From NCBI GenBank assembly GCA_035079385.1, contig JAVHKY010000054.1, positions 14,674,501 through 14,738,500 on the forward strand: DNA of 64,000 bases. Reading direction: 5' to 3'. Position 1 is the stretch's first letter. The number at the start of each line of letters is the position of its first letter. The notes below the pieces were generated by a model that searched no databases, was not told where the DNA came from, and saw only the letters and a list, made by a program, of their open reading frames with translations. Positions 1 to 9,237 of this stretch are shown piece by piece. Both the position numbers and the translations under genes were made by a program. The stretch comes from Aspidiotus rigidus. Its lineage: Eukaryota; Arthropoda; Insecta; Hemiptera; Diaspididae.

Positions 1-566
1 AATTTTTTTTAGAGGCCTCCGGAACGAATACAGAAAATGACTCGCCGACTCCGGTTGCCTCCAGTGGACACGTTTGGAGGCGTCTTCTGACCTCCAAAGT
101 ATGTCTCTGGAAATACCTCAAAATGCCTCCAGCGCAATTACTGAGATTGGAGAAAATGCCTCCGGAGGCGCTGTCGAAGAAACCGAAGACGTCTTTGGAG
201 ACGCCTCCGAAGGCACTTGTAACGTTGATCAGTGTGACCAGATGTAGCATATTGGCCTACCAGTGTTGCCAGATGACAGATGATACTCACAAGGTGTATT
301 TAAAACTTTGGCTTTTCTTCGAACCGAGCAGCGCTAGCATCAAAGTGGTTGAATGAGGGTTCGAGGAATAGAATACTGTTGAAAAAAATTCCTCCTAAAG
401 GATCTTCGGAAGCACCTCCAAGCCTCTAGGTGGAAGCAAGGTACCTCCGGAGGCAAAATGCTCCAGCCTCCAACATCTTGGTTTAAATTCTCACCATCTT
501 CGCCTCATTGGAGGCGGAGGCAAGGTACCTCCAGAGACAAAATGCCTCCAGCCTGCAACACCGTTG
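1..566. repeat. Degenerate GC-richer repeat block built on TGCCTCC words
   Basis: The words TGCCTCC, CCTCCGGAGGC and CCTCCAGCCTCC recur throughout. Two clear direct repeats start at 442 and 521 with the same order of words (AAGGTACCTCC, AAAATGC, CCAGCCT, CAACA). This looks like an old divergent minisatellite. The short open frames here are by-products of the repeat and I see no gene. Positions 567-889 hold nothing I recognise. Confidence 0.5.
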
Positions 567-889
567 AATTTTTATTTTTCAAAAAGCTTGTTTTTACTTG
601 AATGGTGTGCGTCAATTAGACACTGTTAGGTTTGCTCTTGTAACGTTCATAGACCGACGAATTCGTATGATGTACGGTTTAATGTGTGAATTAAGGAAGA
701 AAAATTTAGAACTTTTTCGTATATTTTATTCCAGTGTGAGCTACTTATCCTCAAAGTTGAGCAGAACTACCAAATATCTATCAATTTGGCCGAAGTATGT
801 CTGGAAATACCATCACCTTTTGAACTCGAACAATTTCAATTCATTTCAGTTATAACTAGAATTTACTGATGAATTCAAACAATTTTTTT

Positions 890-968
890 ATTCTAGAATT
901 AACTAGTCAAAACTAGTTCTGACTAAAGTCATTTGTGGCAACTAGTTTTGACTAGTGAATTTTAGAAT
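890..968. repeat. Short inverted repeat built on ACTAGT
   Basis: The arms at about 891-918 and 939-968 are inverted copies around AACTAGTCAAAACTAGTT, with a 20-bp centre. It could be the remains of a very small inverted-repeat element. No target duplication is evident. Positions 969-1334 contain no recognisable feature. Confidence 0.4.
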
Positions 969-1334
969 TTACTGATTTCGGGTTTTAACTGTAACATAGA
1001 TGGCCGAAGTTTTTTCATTGAATTAACAAATCTTGCAACTGTACACTGAGAGTTATCGGTTCGGCATGGACAATTAGAGACAATAAGAATGAATGTAAAT
1101 TAGATCGCTGTTTTCGCATGTGAAACGCCGTCCGTCCTCGGTGGTGGAGTGGGTGCTAGTTGCGTATGCATTAATTTTGTTTCCTCCGACCCCGGAATCG
1201 ACCAGTTCATAAGTCTTGTATGTTTTGCGCCAGTACAATTTTTCTATGCTCCAAACTCATTTTTCAACCGTCGAAAAAATTCTAAAAATCCTATAATTTT
1301 CCTTACTGAATATTTATGTAGTTGTAAGCAAATG

Positions 1335-2350
1335 TGGGTCATTTAACCCTATTTTTCTTCTCCTCCAGTTCGAAAACTTTTGTATCCAATTTTAATCATT
1401 TTTTAACCTGAAGAAATTATTTTACGTGAACTTTGTAAGCTCACAAAATTAACTTCTCTAGTTTTCAGAGCTTTCTCACTTGTAGACTCATAACCGTTCA
1501 GGAAATGTTTAAAGACAAAAAGAAAGTGCTTATTTCACTTGTATTTCAAACAATTTTTAGAGAAATCACCTGTACATCATTTTCATCAAGGTATAGGTAC
1601 CCAGTAAAATTCATCATCCAAGGGTGTTTTGCGTCACTGTGCTTTTTCCTATGCGCCAACACCTTTTTGATGTGCTCCAGAAAGCTCTCGAGCTCCTTAG
1701 AAAGACATGAAGATCCTCTGATTCCTACTCGGAATGTTTAATTGTTTTTAAAACAATATGAATCATTTTACACGTTTTTTATCTCCGCTAGTTCAAAAAT
1801 GTTTATAATGAATATTAAAATTGATAATATTTTTATTGATAAATTTATTAAAAAATTTTTATAATTATAAATAAATTTTAATAAATTAGAATTATAATTT
1901 CATTGTATTAAAATAATAATAATAATTATGAAAATATTAATTAAATTATAAATATTAAATTTAAAATTAAAATTAAATAATATTATTATAATGAAATTTA
2001 TTGAATTAATAATTAATATAAATGGTCATGGGGATGAATGTTTGTATCAAATTTCTATAATTTTTCACTTTTTTAACCCTGAAGAAATTATTGCAGCTGA
2101 ACTTTGTGAGCTCACAAAATTAATCTTTATTTAGTCACATCTCTAGTTTTTAAAGTTTTCCTACTTGTATATAATTGTTATGCGCCATAATTGTGCACCA
2201 GCTCCTTCTCATTGAATATTTAGCTATTTTTTAAAGGAAATATAAATAATTTCACCCTATTTTTCTTCTCCGATGGTTCAAACAATTTTAGAACTTTGTA
2301 TCAAATTTCCATTATTTTTTTCTCATTTTTTTTTTTTACTCCTCTTAAAG
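1335..2350. repeat. Three related direct-repeat blocks around an AT-rich insert
   Basis: Blocks at roughly 1335-1500, 2035-2180 and 2255-2350 share a series of words in the same order: CCCTATTTTTCTTCTCC, AACCTGAAGAAATTATT, GAACTTTGT and GAGCTCACAAAATTAA. They are divergent copies of one unit. The AT-rich block between the first two is listed separately. No coding potential is convincing. Confidence 0.45.
1810..2027. other. AT-rich island, origin unresolved
   Basis: About 220 bp almost entirely of A and T with many AATT and TTAA words and sharp changes of composition at both edges. No gene motif is visible. It resembles the AT blocks at 19.3-20.4 and 26.4-26.8 kb in composition. It may be mitochondrial or simply low-complexity DNA. 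Confidence 0.4.
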
Positions 2351-2484
2351 AAATGTCAATAACGGGTTTTATACATACCTATAGTGTTTTCAAAATTCTT
2401 ATAATATTTTTTGATTCTAAATGGGTAGAAAATCTAGAACTAAACCAAGTCTTCAAAAAGATGAAAATCAGATATGTATAGAGA

Positions 2485-3367
2485 TGATGTCAAAAATTAA
2501 TAGGTAATAATAATAATAATAATAATTATTATTATTACAACTCTGATTAGGTAAGCCGTCGCCTAATCTGCCCATTTCTGGGCATGAGCCTCCGTCACCC
2601 TTTTCCACCTTTTTATATTTTGCGACACACTTGTCCATTGGGGACCAGTCATTCTTAAGATTTCGTCCACCCATCTGGTTGGTGGTCTTCTTTTTTTTCT
2701 TCTATTTCCTAAGGGGATCCATGTTGTCGCTAGGCAGTTGCATTTTTGATTGTTGCCTCTAGCCATATGCGCCGCGTATTTCATTTTTAATTTTTTACAG
2801 ATATATCCTATGTCTTTTGATAGGGTTCTTTCTTTTATTTCAGATATTTTAATTTTGTCTTTGAGTTTGATCTGTAGAATTTTTCTTGGCATGACATACT
2901 GTGTTCTTTTTAGTCTGGACGTTTGTTCATTGGTTACTGACCAAGTTTGGGCCCCGTAAGTTAGTACCGGCATAATGTTGCTTTCTAATATCTTTACTTT
3001 GGTATTAATGTTGATACTTCCGCACATGATGTCTTTGAGACCCCAAAATGCTCTCCATGCGTTTGTCACTCTTGCTCTTATTTCTTTTTGCATTCGGCTT
3101 TCCTATGATAGGATTCTCCCCAAGTACTTATACTCTGTTACTACCCCGACTGGTGTGTCTCCTATTAGCACAGTTTCTACTTCTTGACTGTTTGACATTA
3201 TTTTTGTTTTAGTCATGTTCATGGTTAACCCAACCTTTTCGCATTCTAATTTTAACTCGTTCGCCATTTCTCTGATTTCCTTCAAGTTTGTTCTTATTAG
3301 CACAATATCGTCTGCAAATCTTAAGTTATTTATATATTCTCCATTTTTTATTGTGAGACCTTTTAGT
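2485..3367 (-). pseudogene. RTE-like LINE reverse transcriptase, 5'-truncated
   Basis: Reading minus, the segment begins with KGLTIKNGEYINNLRFADD, which contains the catalytic FADD motif of a non-LTR reverse transcriptase. It continues through NMTKTKIM and YKYLGRILS, then the C-terminal region (ILESNIMPVLTYGAQTWS, AHMARG, GNRRKKRRPPTRWVDEI, and a last motif near KRVTEAHAQKW). That order is typical of RTE-type 'endonuclease-reverse transcriptase' proteins. The endonuclease and the upstream half of the RT are missing, and the frame breaks near 3100. After the stop comes an (AAT)n tract at 2505-2540, the kind of simple-repeat tail RTE elements end with. It is a dead copy. Confidence 0.85.
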
Positions 3368-3552
3368 ACGGGATAAATTTATGTTATTTTATAATGAAGA
3401 AATTGCAAAAAATATTCCAGAAGATCAGCGTATATTTATTCAAAGCATTGCATACAGAATGGTCTAATTTGAATCAATTTTATAATATTCATGAATTATT
3501 TAAACTGAAAATTTATCGAAAAAGAGATTTATTCGTGATATTTATAGAATAA

Positions 3553-3707
3553 TCAAAAAAGAAAAACAGAAAAATCGGCACTTAATATCACTACCTATTT
3601 CTTGTACGAGACCGACGTTTCGTCGCATCACGCGACTTCATCAGGGTCGAGACTACAAGAAATAGGTAGTGATATTAAGTGCCGATTTTTCTGTTTTTCT
3701 TTTTTGA
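3553..3707. repeat. Perfect 54-bp inverted repeat enclosing a ribozyme core
   Basis: Positions 3553-3606 and 3654-3707 are exact reverse complements over 54 bp, with a 47-bp centre. The centre carries the hammerhead core listed next. The right arm contains AATAGGTAGTGATATTAAG then TGCCG and a T-rich end. A related word order (AATAGTGGTATAAAGTGCCG then T-rich) follows the hammerhead at 58.8 kb, so both belong to one family. The structure fits two element ends joined head to head, as in Penelope-like elements with inverted terminal repeats. Confidence 0.9.
3607..3653 (-). ncRNA. Hammerhead ribozyme, type I-like
   Basis: On the minus strand the core reads GACC, CTGATGA (3644-3638), A, stem II GTCGC-GTGAT-GCGAC (5 bp, 5-nt loop), GAAA (3621-3618), CGTC, then GGTC. 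GACC pairs with GGTC as the inner part of stem I, and the flanking 54-bp inverted repeat prolongs stem I beyond a small internal loop. The predicted self-cleavage site is after the C of CGTC, between 3614 and 3613. The short palindromic ACGT in the stem III position is a known trait of hammerheads in Penelope-like elements, which are thought to work as dimers. All conserved core bases are present, so cleavage activity is plausible. Activity itself is inference. Confidence 0.85.
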
Positions 3708-3857
3708 AAATTTATCATATCCAATTGAATTATCAGCTGACAGATATAAGTAATGAAAATTATATGGATTATATTAGATCTTGTATGCAATGAAGAGTTG
3801 AAAATATGTATGAACTTATATTTAACATATTCAATGACTTCATTTGAATTTTATATA

Positions 3858-4416
3858 CAGTACAATCCACTTAAAGTGTTCACGCTTAATAGAATCAGGC
3901 GGTTAATTGAATCGAAATGGATAGGAACGGAACGGATGTATTTTCGTAGGTGTTAATTTGTCCGCGTATATGATCAAAATTTCGTTTAATAGAATCAATT
4001 TTTTCCTGCACGTGGCGAATTTCTTGACTTTTTCAACAGAAACTTCATGATCAGAAGCGTATTGTAGAGGACAGAAACATCTCTCTTCATTCGACCACCT
4101 TTCATACGAAGTGAACCTACGTGCGCGAGGTTACGTTATACTGAGATTATTTACTCTTCAGTCATTTCAGGGTGCAATTGGTTTTTTTTTTTTCGTAATG
4201 AGTGCGCCTATACGCCGCGATTTATGTTTATCCGAAAGAATTAGGTTTCTAAAGCAGTACGACGGTGAACGAACAAAGAAAAACACAAACGCGAATTCTC
4301 GATTTTTTTGTTAAGATTTAAAATGAAATTTTTTCTCCGCCGTATTTTCGAATCAGCCGGTTATTGTGATCAGTTTTACCTCAAACGAAAGCGATCACAT
4401 TAAGCGGATTTCACTA
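3858..4416 (+). mobile_element. Pogo/Tigger-like non-autonomous DNA element
   Basis: The left end reads CAGTACAATCCACTTAA after TA. The right end, read inward, gives TAGTGAAATCCGCTTAA. These inverted ends are typical of pogo-like elements of the Tc1/mariner superfamily. The inner terminal words (TGATC, GAATCAGCCGGTTA) also recur inverted. A short frame starting at 4198 reads SAPIRRDLCLSERIRFLKQY, which resembles the N-terminal Pipsqueak-type helix-turn-helix of pogo transposases. The frame then ends, so only the start of a transposase survives. The exact right boundary is uncertain by a few bases. Confidence 0.65.
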
Positions 4417-4783
4417 TTCACTTTAAATTATATTTACCTTAGAATGATTAATACCTATGATTATTCTTATAAAATTTATTATGATAAGTAATCTTTTAAA
4501 TTAAACTTCAAAAAATTTTTTTGTGTAAATAAAGGTCTACGAAGGTTCTTTAGTCAATAAAAATGAATTTGATTTTAAAAATATAATACTATATTTTGAA
4601 AATCCTGTTGCAAAATAAGACCAAATTATGAAACTTTAATGGAACCAGTTATGATAAAATTCAACATTTACCCGAATCTAAAAAAATGAAATATACCAAA
4701 TTTATGGTAAATATTACTGCTCATTTATTGAGTGTTTTATCAAGAATGGTAGAAAAAGAGATAGAAGATCTATACCTATATTT

Positions 4784-5204
4784 GTTACCGTGAATGTTGA
4801 TAATATCAGTGAGTGTTGATAATTTCATCAAATTACTTACCGATTTTTCATCCATAATTTCTCTCCTTATGGATCAAATGATTTCAAATTTGCAAGGTTT
4901 CTTGAAAATACCTACTTCCAGCGTATTTCCAAGTTTCAACTCGGTCGACCAGATATAAGGCCGGCCCTGGCCGTGGAGAAGGTCAACTGTGCTAAAAACA
5001 TGATTTGTCGCTACTTGCGAGTTACTATCCTCTCCACAACCTCATATTGGGTCGACCAAGTTGAAACTTGGAAATATGCTGGAAAATAAGTATTTTCAAG
5101 AAACCTTGCAAATTTGAAGTCATTTGATCCATAAGGAGAGAAATTATGGATGTCGAGAAATTGGTGAATATTTTATGAAATTATCAACATTCACGGTAGG
5201 TAAC
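4784..5204. mobile_element. Inverted-repeat element (MITE) inside coding copy 1
   Basis: Arms of roughly 165 bp (4784-4955 and 5045-5204) are inverted copies. The outer ends are GTTACC...GTGAATGTTGATAAT, and GGATCAAATGATTTCAAATT lies within the arm. The centre contains AGGCCGGCCCTGGCCGTGG. The coding homology with copy 2 resumes just to the right (PYDDLESDVEIN), so the element was inserted into that sequence. TATT flanks both ends and may be the target duplication, but this is short. Confidence 0.7.
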
Positions 5205-5328
5205 ATATTCCTTATGACGATTTGGAATCTGATGTTGAAATAAATAGATGGAGTTGAAAAATTAATGTTATTCTGAGTTTGATTTAACTAAGAATCGGGC
5301 ATTTATATAAAGAAGAAGAAAAAAACTT

Positions 5329-5489
5329 ATTATAGTACATTTTGTAATAAGTGGCAAAAACAAACGATATTGGAACGAGCGCAGTGTAGCCACATGAGCA
5401 AAGTGAGTGTGGATAAGCGAGTTCCAATATCGTTCGAGTTCCAATATTGTTTGTTTTTGACACGATACAAACAGTACTTTTTATAATAC
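5329..5489. repeat. Imperfect inverted repeat, MITE-like
   Basis: The arms at about 5329-5375 and 5439-5489 read TATTATAGTAC...AAACGATATTGGAAC and its inverse. The rest of 5263-5680 contains no gene signal apart from the start of coding copy 2. Confidence 0.55.
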
Positions 5490-6450
5490 ATGTAGTGAAA
5501 GGAACACTTAGGCCTACAATTTAAATTGGTTATCGTTCAAAAAGAATGTTTACAAATTTTTCAAATGGCACTACTGACTTGATTTTCGCCACGGTTCTGA
5601 TAACGGCATGTTTTGCTACAAAAAACGAACACGATACGCAGCACTTTCATTTCATGTATTATAAAAAAACATTTTCTGTATAAATGGAAGACTACAAAGA
5701 TTCTTTTGTTGCAGGGCTTGCGACCGAAATTTTTTTAACGGTTAACGGTTATCGGTCAAATGACCTCCCAAATTTTTTCGGTTATCGGTTATCTGTCAAA
5801 ATGTGGGAAAATATAACGGTTATAACGGTTAACTGTTATAACCAATATAACCGCTATAACCATTAAAAAATATATATTTTTAGGTTATAACGGTTAAAAT
5901 GCGTAAACACAACACATATGCATCAAAAAATCACATAATTTAGAAAATAATTCAATATTATTACTACCTCAGTACCTCTAGATACTAGATAGTGGACAAA
6001 CTCGATAATCTCGTGACTCATCACTCTCCATCAGTCTCCAAATTCACAGATTGCAAATATTTTTTTCTTTGTTTTCTACTTTTCTTATTTCTAGTTTTCT
6101 TCTTGTTAATGTCTCATTACTCATTAGTCTTTAGGCTACTTCAAAAGTTGAAAGTTCAAACTTCAGAGTTTGAACACTTTGAAAGTTTGAACAGTTCCCT
6201 TCTAGACCTAGTTTAGTCAGGCCCTGGTTTTAGTTTGCAAACTTTTCAAAAATATGATGTATGAAATGATGATGATTGATTAGGGAATAGCTGAATGAGT
6301 TAGCAAATTCATTCTCTTCAAAATAAAATTAGAATTTATCACAGAAGATGGAAATTAAAAAAAAACCTTAGTTTCAAGTAATTCTAGATTTTGTATATTT
6401 TTGAATTCAGAAAACAAAAATTTAATAGAAAAAACATTGAACATTATGAC

Positions 6451-7024
6451 TAGAGCCCGGATTCCCTGGTTTTTGTCGCATAATTTCCTTAAAGGGCAAA
6501 TTTCTGAAAATCAAATAGAAGTTCATTTCATGGTATTCTGAGCCCAGGAAAAAAGTTTTATTTCTCCGAAAAACTCCGAAAAAGGGGATAAAATCCGAAA
6601 TCTTCCAAAAACCTATAATTTGTAGAAAGAGTTATTTTTTATACAAAATTCTGTGATTTGAGACACAAAAATTTAAATAAATATGAATCGAAAAAATTTC
6701 TTTACTGCCTATATAGTTGTAACTTCACAATATCTTGTGCTCTAATTGAAGCGTGAACCAACCAGAAAATAAAAAAAGACAAAATCTAACATGCTAGTGC
6801 AGCATAACGTGAAATTTTTATAATTCTTTATGTTCAGATCAACTAACTATTTAGATTTTTTTTCTCTTTTTCGATGTAAAAATTTTGATACATATTTACC
6901 TACTGTATAAATTTTTTTCCCAATTTTTTAATGCCTAATTATTTTAATAAATCCGAGTAATGCCGAAAATTCTCATTCTAGTTCCGAATTTTGCTGTTTT
7001 TAACTCCGAAAAATCCGGGCTCTA
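6451..7024. mobile_element. Nested hAT-like MITE with perfect 8-bp TSD
   Basis: Ends TAGAGCCCGGATT and AATCCGGGCTCTA are inverted repeats, flanked by ATTATGAC on each side (6443-6450 and 7025-7032). The interior has repeated CCGAAAA words and no coding region. It is younger than the surrounding hAT-like element because it interrupts it. Confidence 0.85.
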
Positions 7025-7116
7025 ATTATGACGTATCTATATATTATTTAAAACTTTTTTTTTTTTTTTTTTTTTTTTTTCTTTGATTTAAAATCAACTC
7101 CAAAATCTTTTGACTG

Positions 7117-7470
7117 TTCGATTTCGACTTCTACTGAAGCGATTCTCTGACTGGTTTTTCTTTTCATGAAAAGGTATTCACCTCGACATTTGCAGTGTTA
7201 AATATCAAGTTTCTATCTTCAATAGTCTTTGAGAAATCTCGAAACGCGATTCCCTCCCTACATATTTCTTATGGGACATATTTTCATAGAAAAACACAGG
7301 TCTTTTGACAGTTCGATCTCGACTTCTACTGCACCGATTCTCTTACTGTTTTTTTTTTTTTTTTTTTAAATGAAAAGTATCCACCTCGACATTTTCATTG
7401 TTCAATATCAAGTTTCTATCTTTAATAGTCTTTGAGGAATCTCAAAACGCGGTTTCCTTCCTGTACATTT
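7117..7470. repeat. Direct duplication inside the hAT-like element
   Basis: Two copies of about 150 bp (7117-7265 and 7309-7470) share GACTTCTACTG, CCACCTCGACATTT, AATATCAAGTTTCTATCTT and AATAGTCTTTGAG. They are about 190 bp apart and T-tracts lie beside each. Confidence 0.6.
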
Positions 7471-8173
7471 CTTAGGTCCAAACTCCGAAGAATCAACTGG
7501 AAAAATTTTTTTCTTTTTTTTTACCAATTTTTTTTCTGTCGCTTCAAATTTATTTTGGTCAAATAACAGTTATAACAGAAAAAATAACGGTTAACGGTCA
7601 ATCGGTTAAGATCGCTCGTGAATTATAACGGTTAACGGTCAATCGGTCAAAATTGGTATTTTCATTTCGGTTATAACGGTTAACCGAAAAATAACTGTTA
7701 TTATGCAAGCCCTGTTTTGTTGATAAAGATGAATTTGATTTTGAAAATATTATACCACATTTTAAAGATCCTGTTGCTATAGAACAAGTTCAAATTATGA
7801 AACCTTAATAATGGATCCTCTGTCTGATAAAATTCAACATTGATACCTGAAGATAAAAGGGAAAAATACAGTAAACTAATGATAAATATTATTGCTCACT
7901 TGAGTCTTCTATCTAGAATGGTTGAAAAAGAAATAGAAATTTTAGATGTTCCTTATTGCAATTTTGAATCTGATATTGAAATAAATTATGTACGTAATTA
8001 AAAATTAATATTCATGTATTTTCTATTTCCTCATCAGCTTCAATTTCTGAGTTGATCTGCAGAACAAGCATGCTCTGCTGACGCATATTTAGATTGCTGC
8101 TGGAGTCTCTTCTTCTTCATTTTCGAGGCTCAATTAATCTTCCTGTTCTCCGAGCACATCTGGATGTGGATGG

Positions 8174-8538
8174 CAAGGAAGTCCAGCCAATCATCATTGA
8201 CTTAAACTTAGCTTATGGCTTTCAGCTCTTTCCTCGCATTGGCTTAAATTGAAAGCCAATGGTTCTCAATTTCATTGGCTGACTTACCATTGGCTAATAG
8301 CTTATTCATTTATCGTTCCGGAATCGCTTGATATCGTTCCGGAGTCGCTTGATAACGTTCCGGAGTCGCTTTATATCGTTCCAAAGCCGATATCCAATTT
8401 TTTGATGATTGGCTGACTTTGGGCTGACAGCCAAACAGGACGCATTTCATTAGCTGACTTTTAGCTTCCGCAAAAACGGTCACAACATGGGCTTAAGCTT
8501 TTGGCTTACGTTTGGCTGGCTTTAGCTGGACATCCCTG
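8174..8538. mobile_element. Small hAT-like MITE with perfect TSD
   Basis: Ends CAAGGAAGTCCAGC and GCTGGACATCCCTG are inverted, with GTGGATGG duplicated on both sides (8166-8173 and 8539-8546). The interior is rich in GGCTTA/GGCTGAC words and carries three to four copies of a 21-22-bp unit, ATCGTTCCGGAGTCGCTTG (8318-8385). It lies at the 3' edge of the R1-like fragment to its right. Confidence 0.85.
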
Positions 8539-8546
8539 GTGGATGG

Positions 8547-9237
8547 TACACAAATGTTGAGTATACCATGGCGTGGTTCTTCATTTGCCTATTCCATTCC
8601 TGATTCCATGCTTCTTCGGAACCTAGCATGATGGCCACCACACTACTCGGAGCGAGCGTGGTTTAGCTTGCCCCGCTCACGCCTCCACGCCTCACGCTCA
8701 AATGAGGTATGCTGCGGTCCATCATCCCGCCCGCCGCCCTTAGTTGCAGTGAGAACTCTTTGCCTGGCCAACTTACTTCTCATGAAGGTATTTGTTGACC
8801 TAGTCGTGACCGTTTAACACCTGCGTCAGGTGAAAGTTCAGCTGACCATGGTCTCGGTTCATGCACTGATCAAGGTCGCGTAATAACGCACGAGTGTCCA
8901 TTTACCCAGCTCGCTCTGGGCAATTCCTGCTTTCCATATCTCAAGCGAGGAGCGCCTGGCCTCCTGCTGGACCCGTCAAGCTTCTTGATCGGTCGTTGTC
9001 TTTCTTTTTGCTTTGAATACCACCGCCAGTGGTGGTGAACTAACACACTTTAGCGCAGCTCTTCTTTGGATATCTACCATCTCTCTCCTTCTGTAGGGTA
9101 TCTTCATTGAGTGGGCCCATACTGGGGTACCGTACGAAAAGATCGGCGCGTAGTTTTCAAAGATGGTTACTGAAATGATTGTGGCGTCGCGTCGGCTCCG
9201 GCCAGATCTCTCTGCGGGAAGCATTCAGACCACCGAG
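8547..9237 (-). pseudogene. R1-clade LINE 3' fragment
   Basis: Read on the minus strand this is a diverged copy of the R1-like LINE at 61.9-64 kb. A frame at 9224-8976 has PVWAHSMKIPYRRREMV and QRRAALKCVS. After that, relative to the other copy, about 27 codons are missing. Downstream the copy degrades through several frames, ending with the zinc-binding tail region (8560-8760), where DDGPQHT survives. Left of the MITE at 8174-8538, positions 8090-8165 may be the remaining 3' untranslated part, but I cannot compare it because the other copy leaves the window. Confidence 0.8.

Larger units (their letters stand above)
3376..5262 (+). pseudogene. Unrecognised coding sequence, copy 1, interrupted by insertions
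   Basis: I do not recognise this family. Short coding-like stretches are separated by elements. At 3376-3475 the frame reads DKFMLFYNEEIAKNIPEDQR. At 3709-3800 it reads ENLSYPIELSADRYK and NENYMDYIRSCM. At 4525-4620 it reads GSLVNKNEFDFKNIILYFEN. At 4680-4780 it reads KYTKFMVNITAHLLSVLSRM followed by VEKEIEDL. At 5209-5240 it reads PYDDLESDVEIN. The last three stretches align with copy 2 at 5.7-8.0 kb, in the same order, which supports real ancestry as protein. Whether the first two stretches belong to the same gene is inference. A hammerhead hairpin, a pogo-like element and an inverted-repeat element lie between the pieces, and there are frameshifts and stops. Confidence 0.5.
5712..7714. mobile_element. 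hAT-like element with perfect 8-bp TSD
   Basis: Termini CAGGGCTTGC...GCAAGCCCTG form a 10-bp inverted repeat, flanked on both sides by TTTTGTTG (5704-5711 and 7715-7722). An 8-bp TSD plus CAGGG-type ends is typical of hAT elements. Subterminal regions are full of variants of GGTTAACGGTTATCGG on the left and the same words on the right. I see no transposase, so it is non-autonomous. It carries another element at 6451-7024 and a 150-bp direct duplication (7117-7265 and 7309-7470). Confidence 0.85.
5683..8002 (+). pseudogene. Unrecognised coding sequence, copy 2, split by a hAT-like element
   Basis: Before the insertion the frame reads MEDYKDSFV (5683-5709). It resumes after the element with DKDEFDFENIIPHFKDPVA (7723 onwards), then KYSKLMINIIAHLSLLSRMV and EIEILDVPYCNFESDIEIN, ending near YVRN and a stop. 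The same order exists in copy 1. Stops and a frameshift fall near 7806-7860. Removing the 2003-bp insertion and one copy of its 8-bp duplication brings MEDYKDSFV in frame with DKDEF, which shows the insertion hit a coding exon. I do not recognise the family. The pair suggests a local duplication of a gene with no obvious homologue. Confidence 0.55.
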
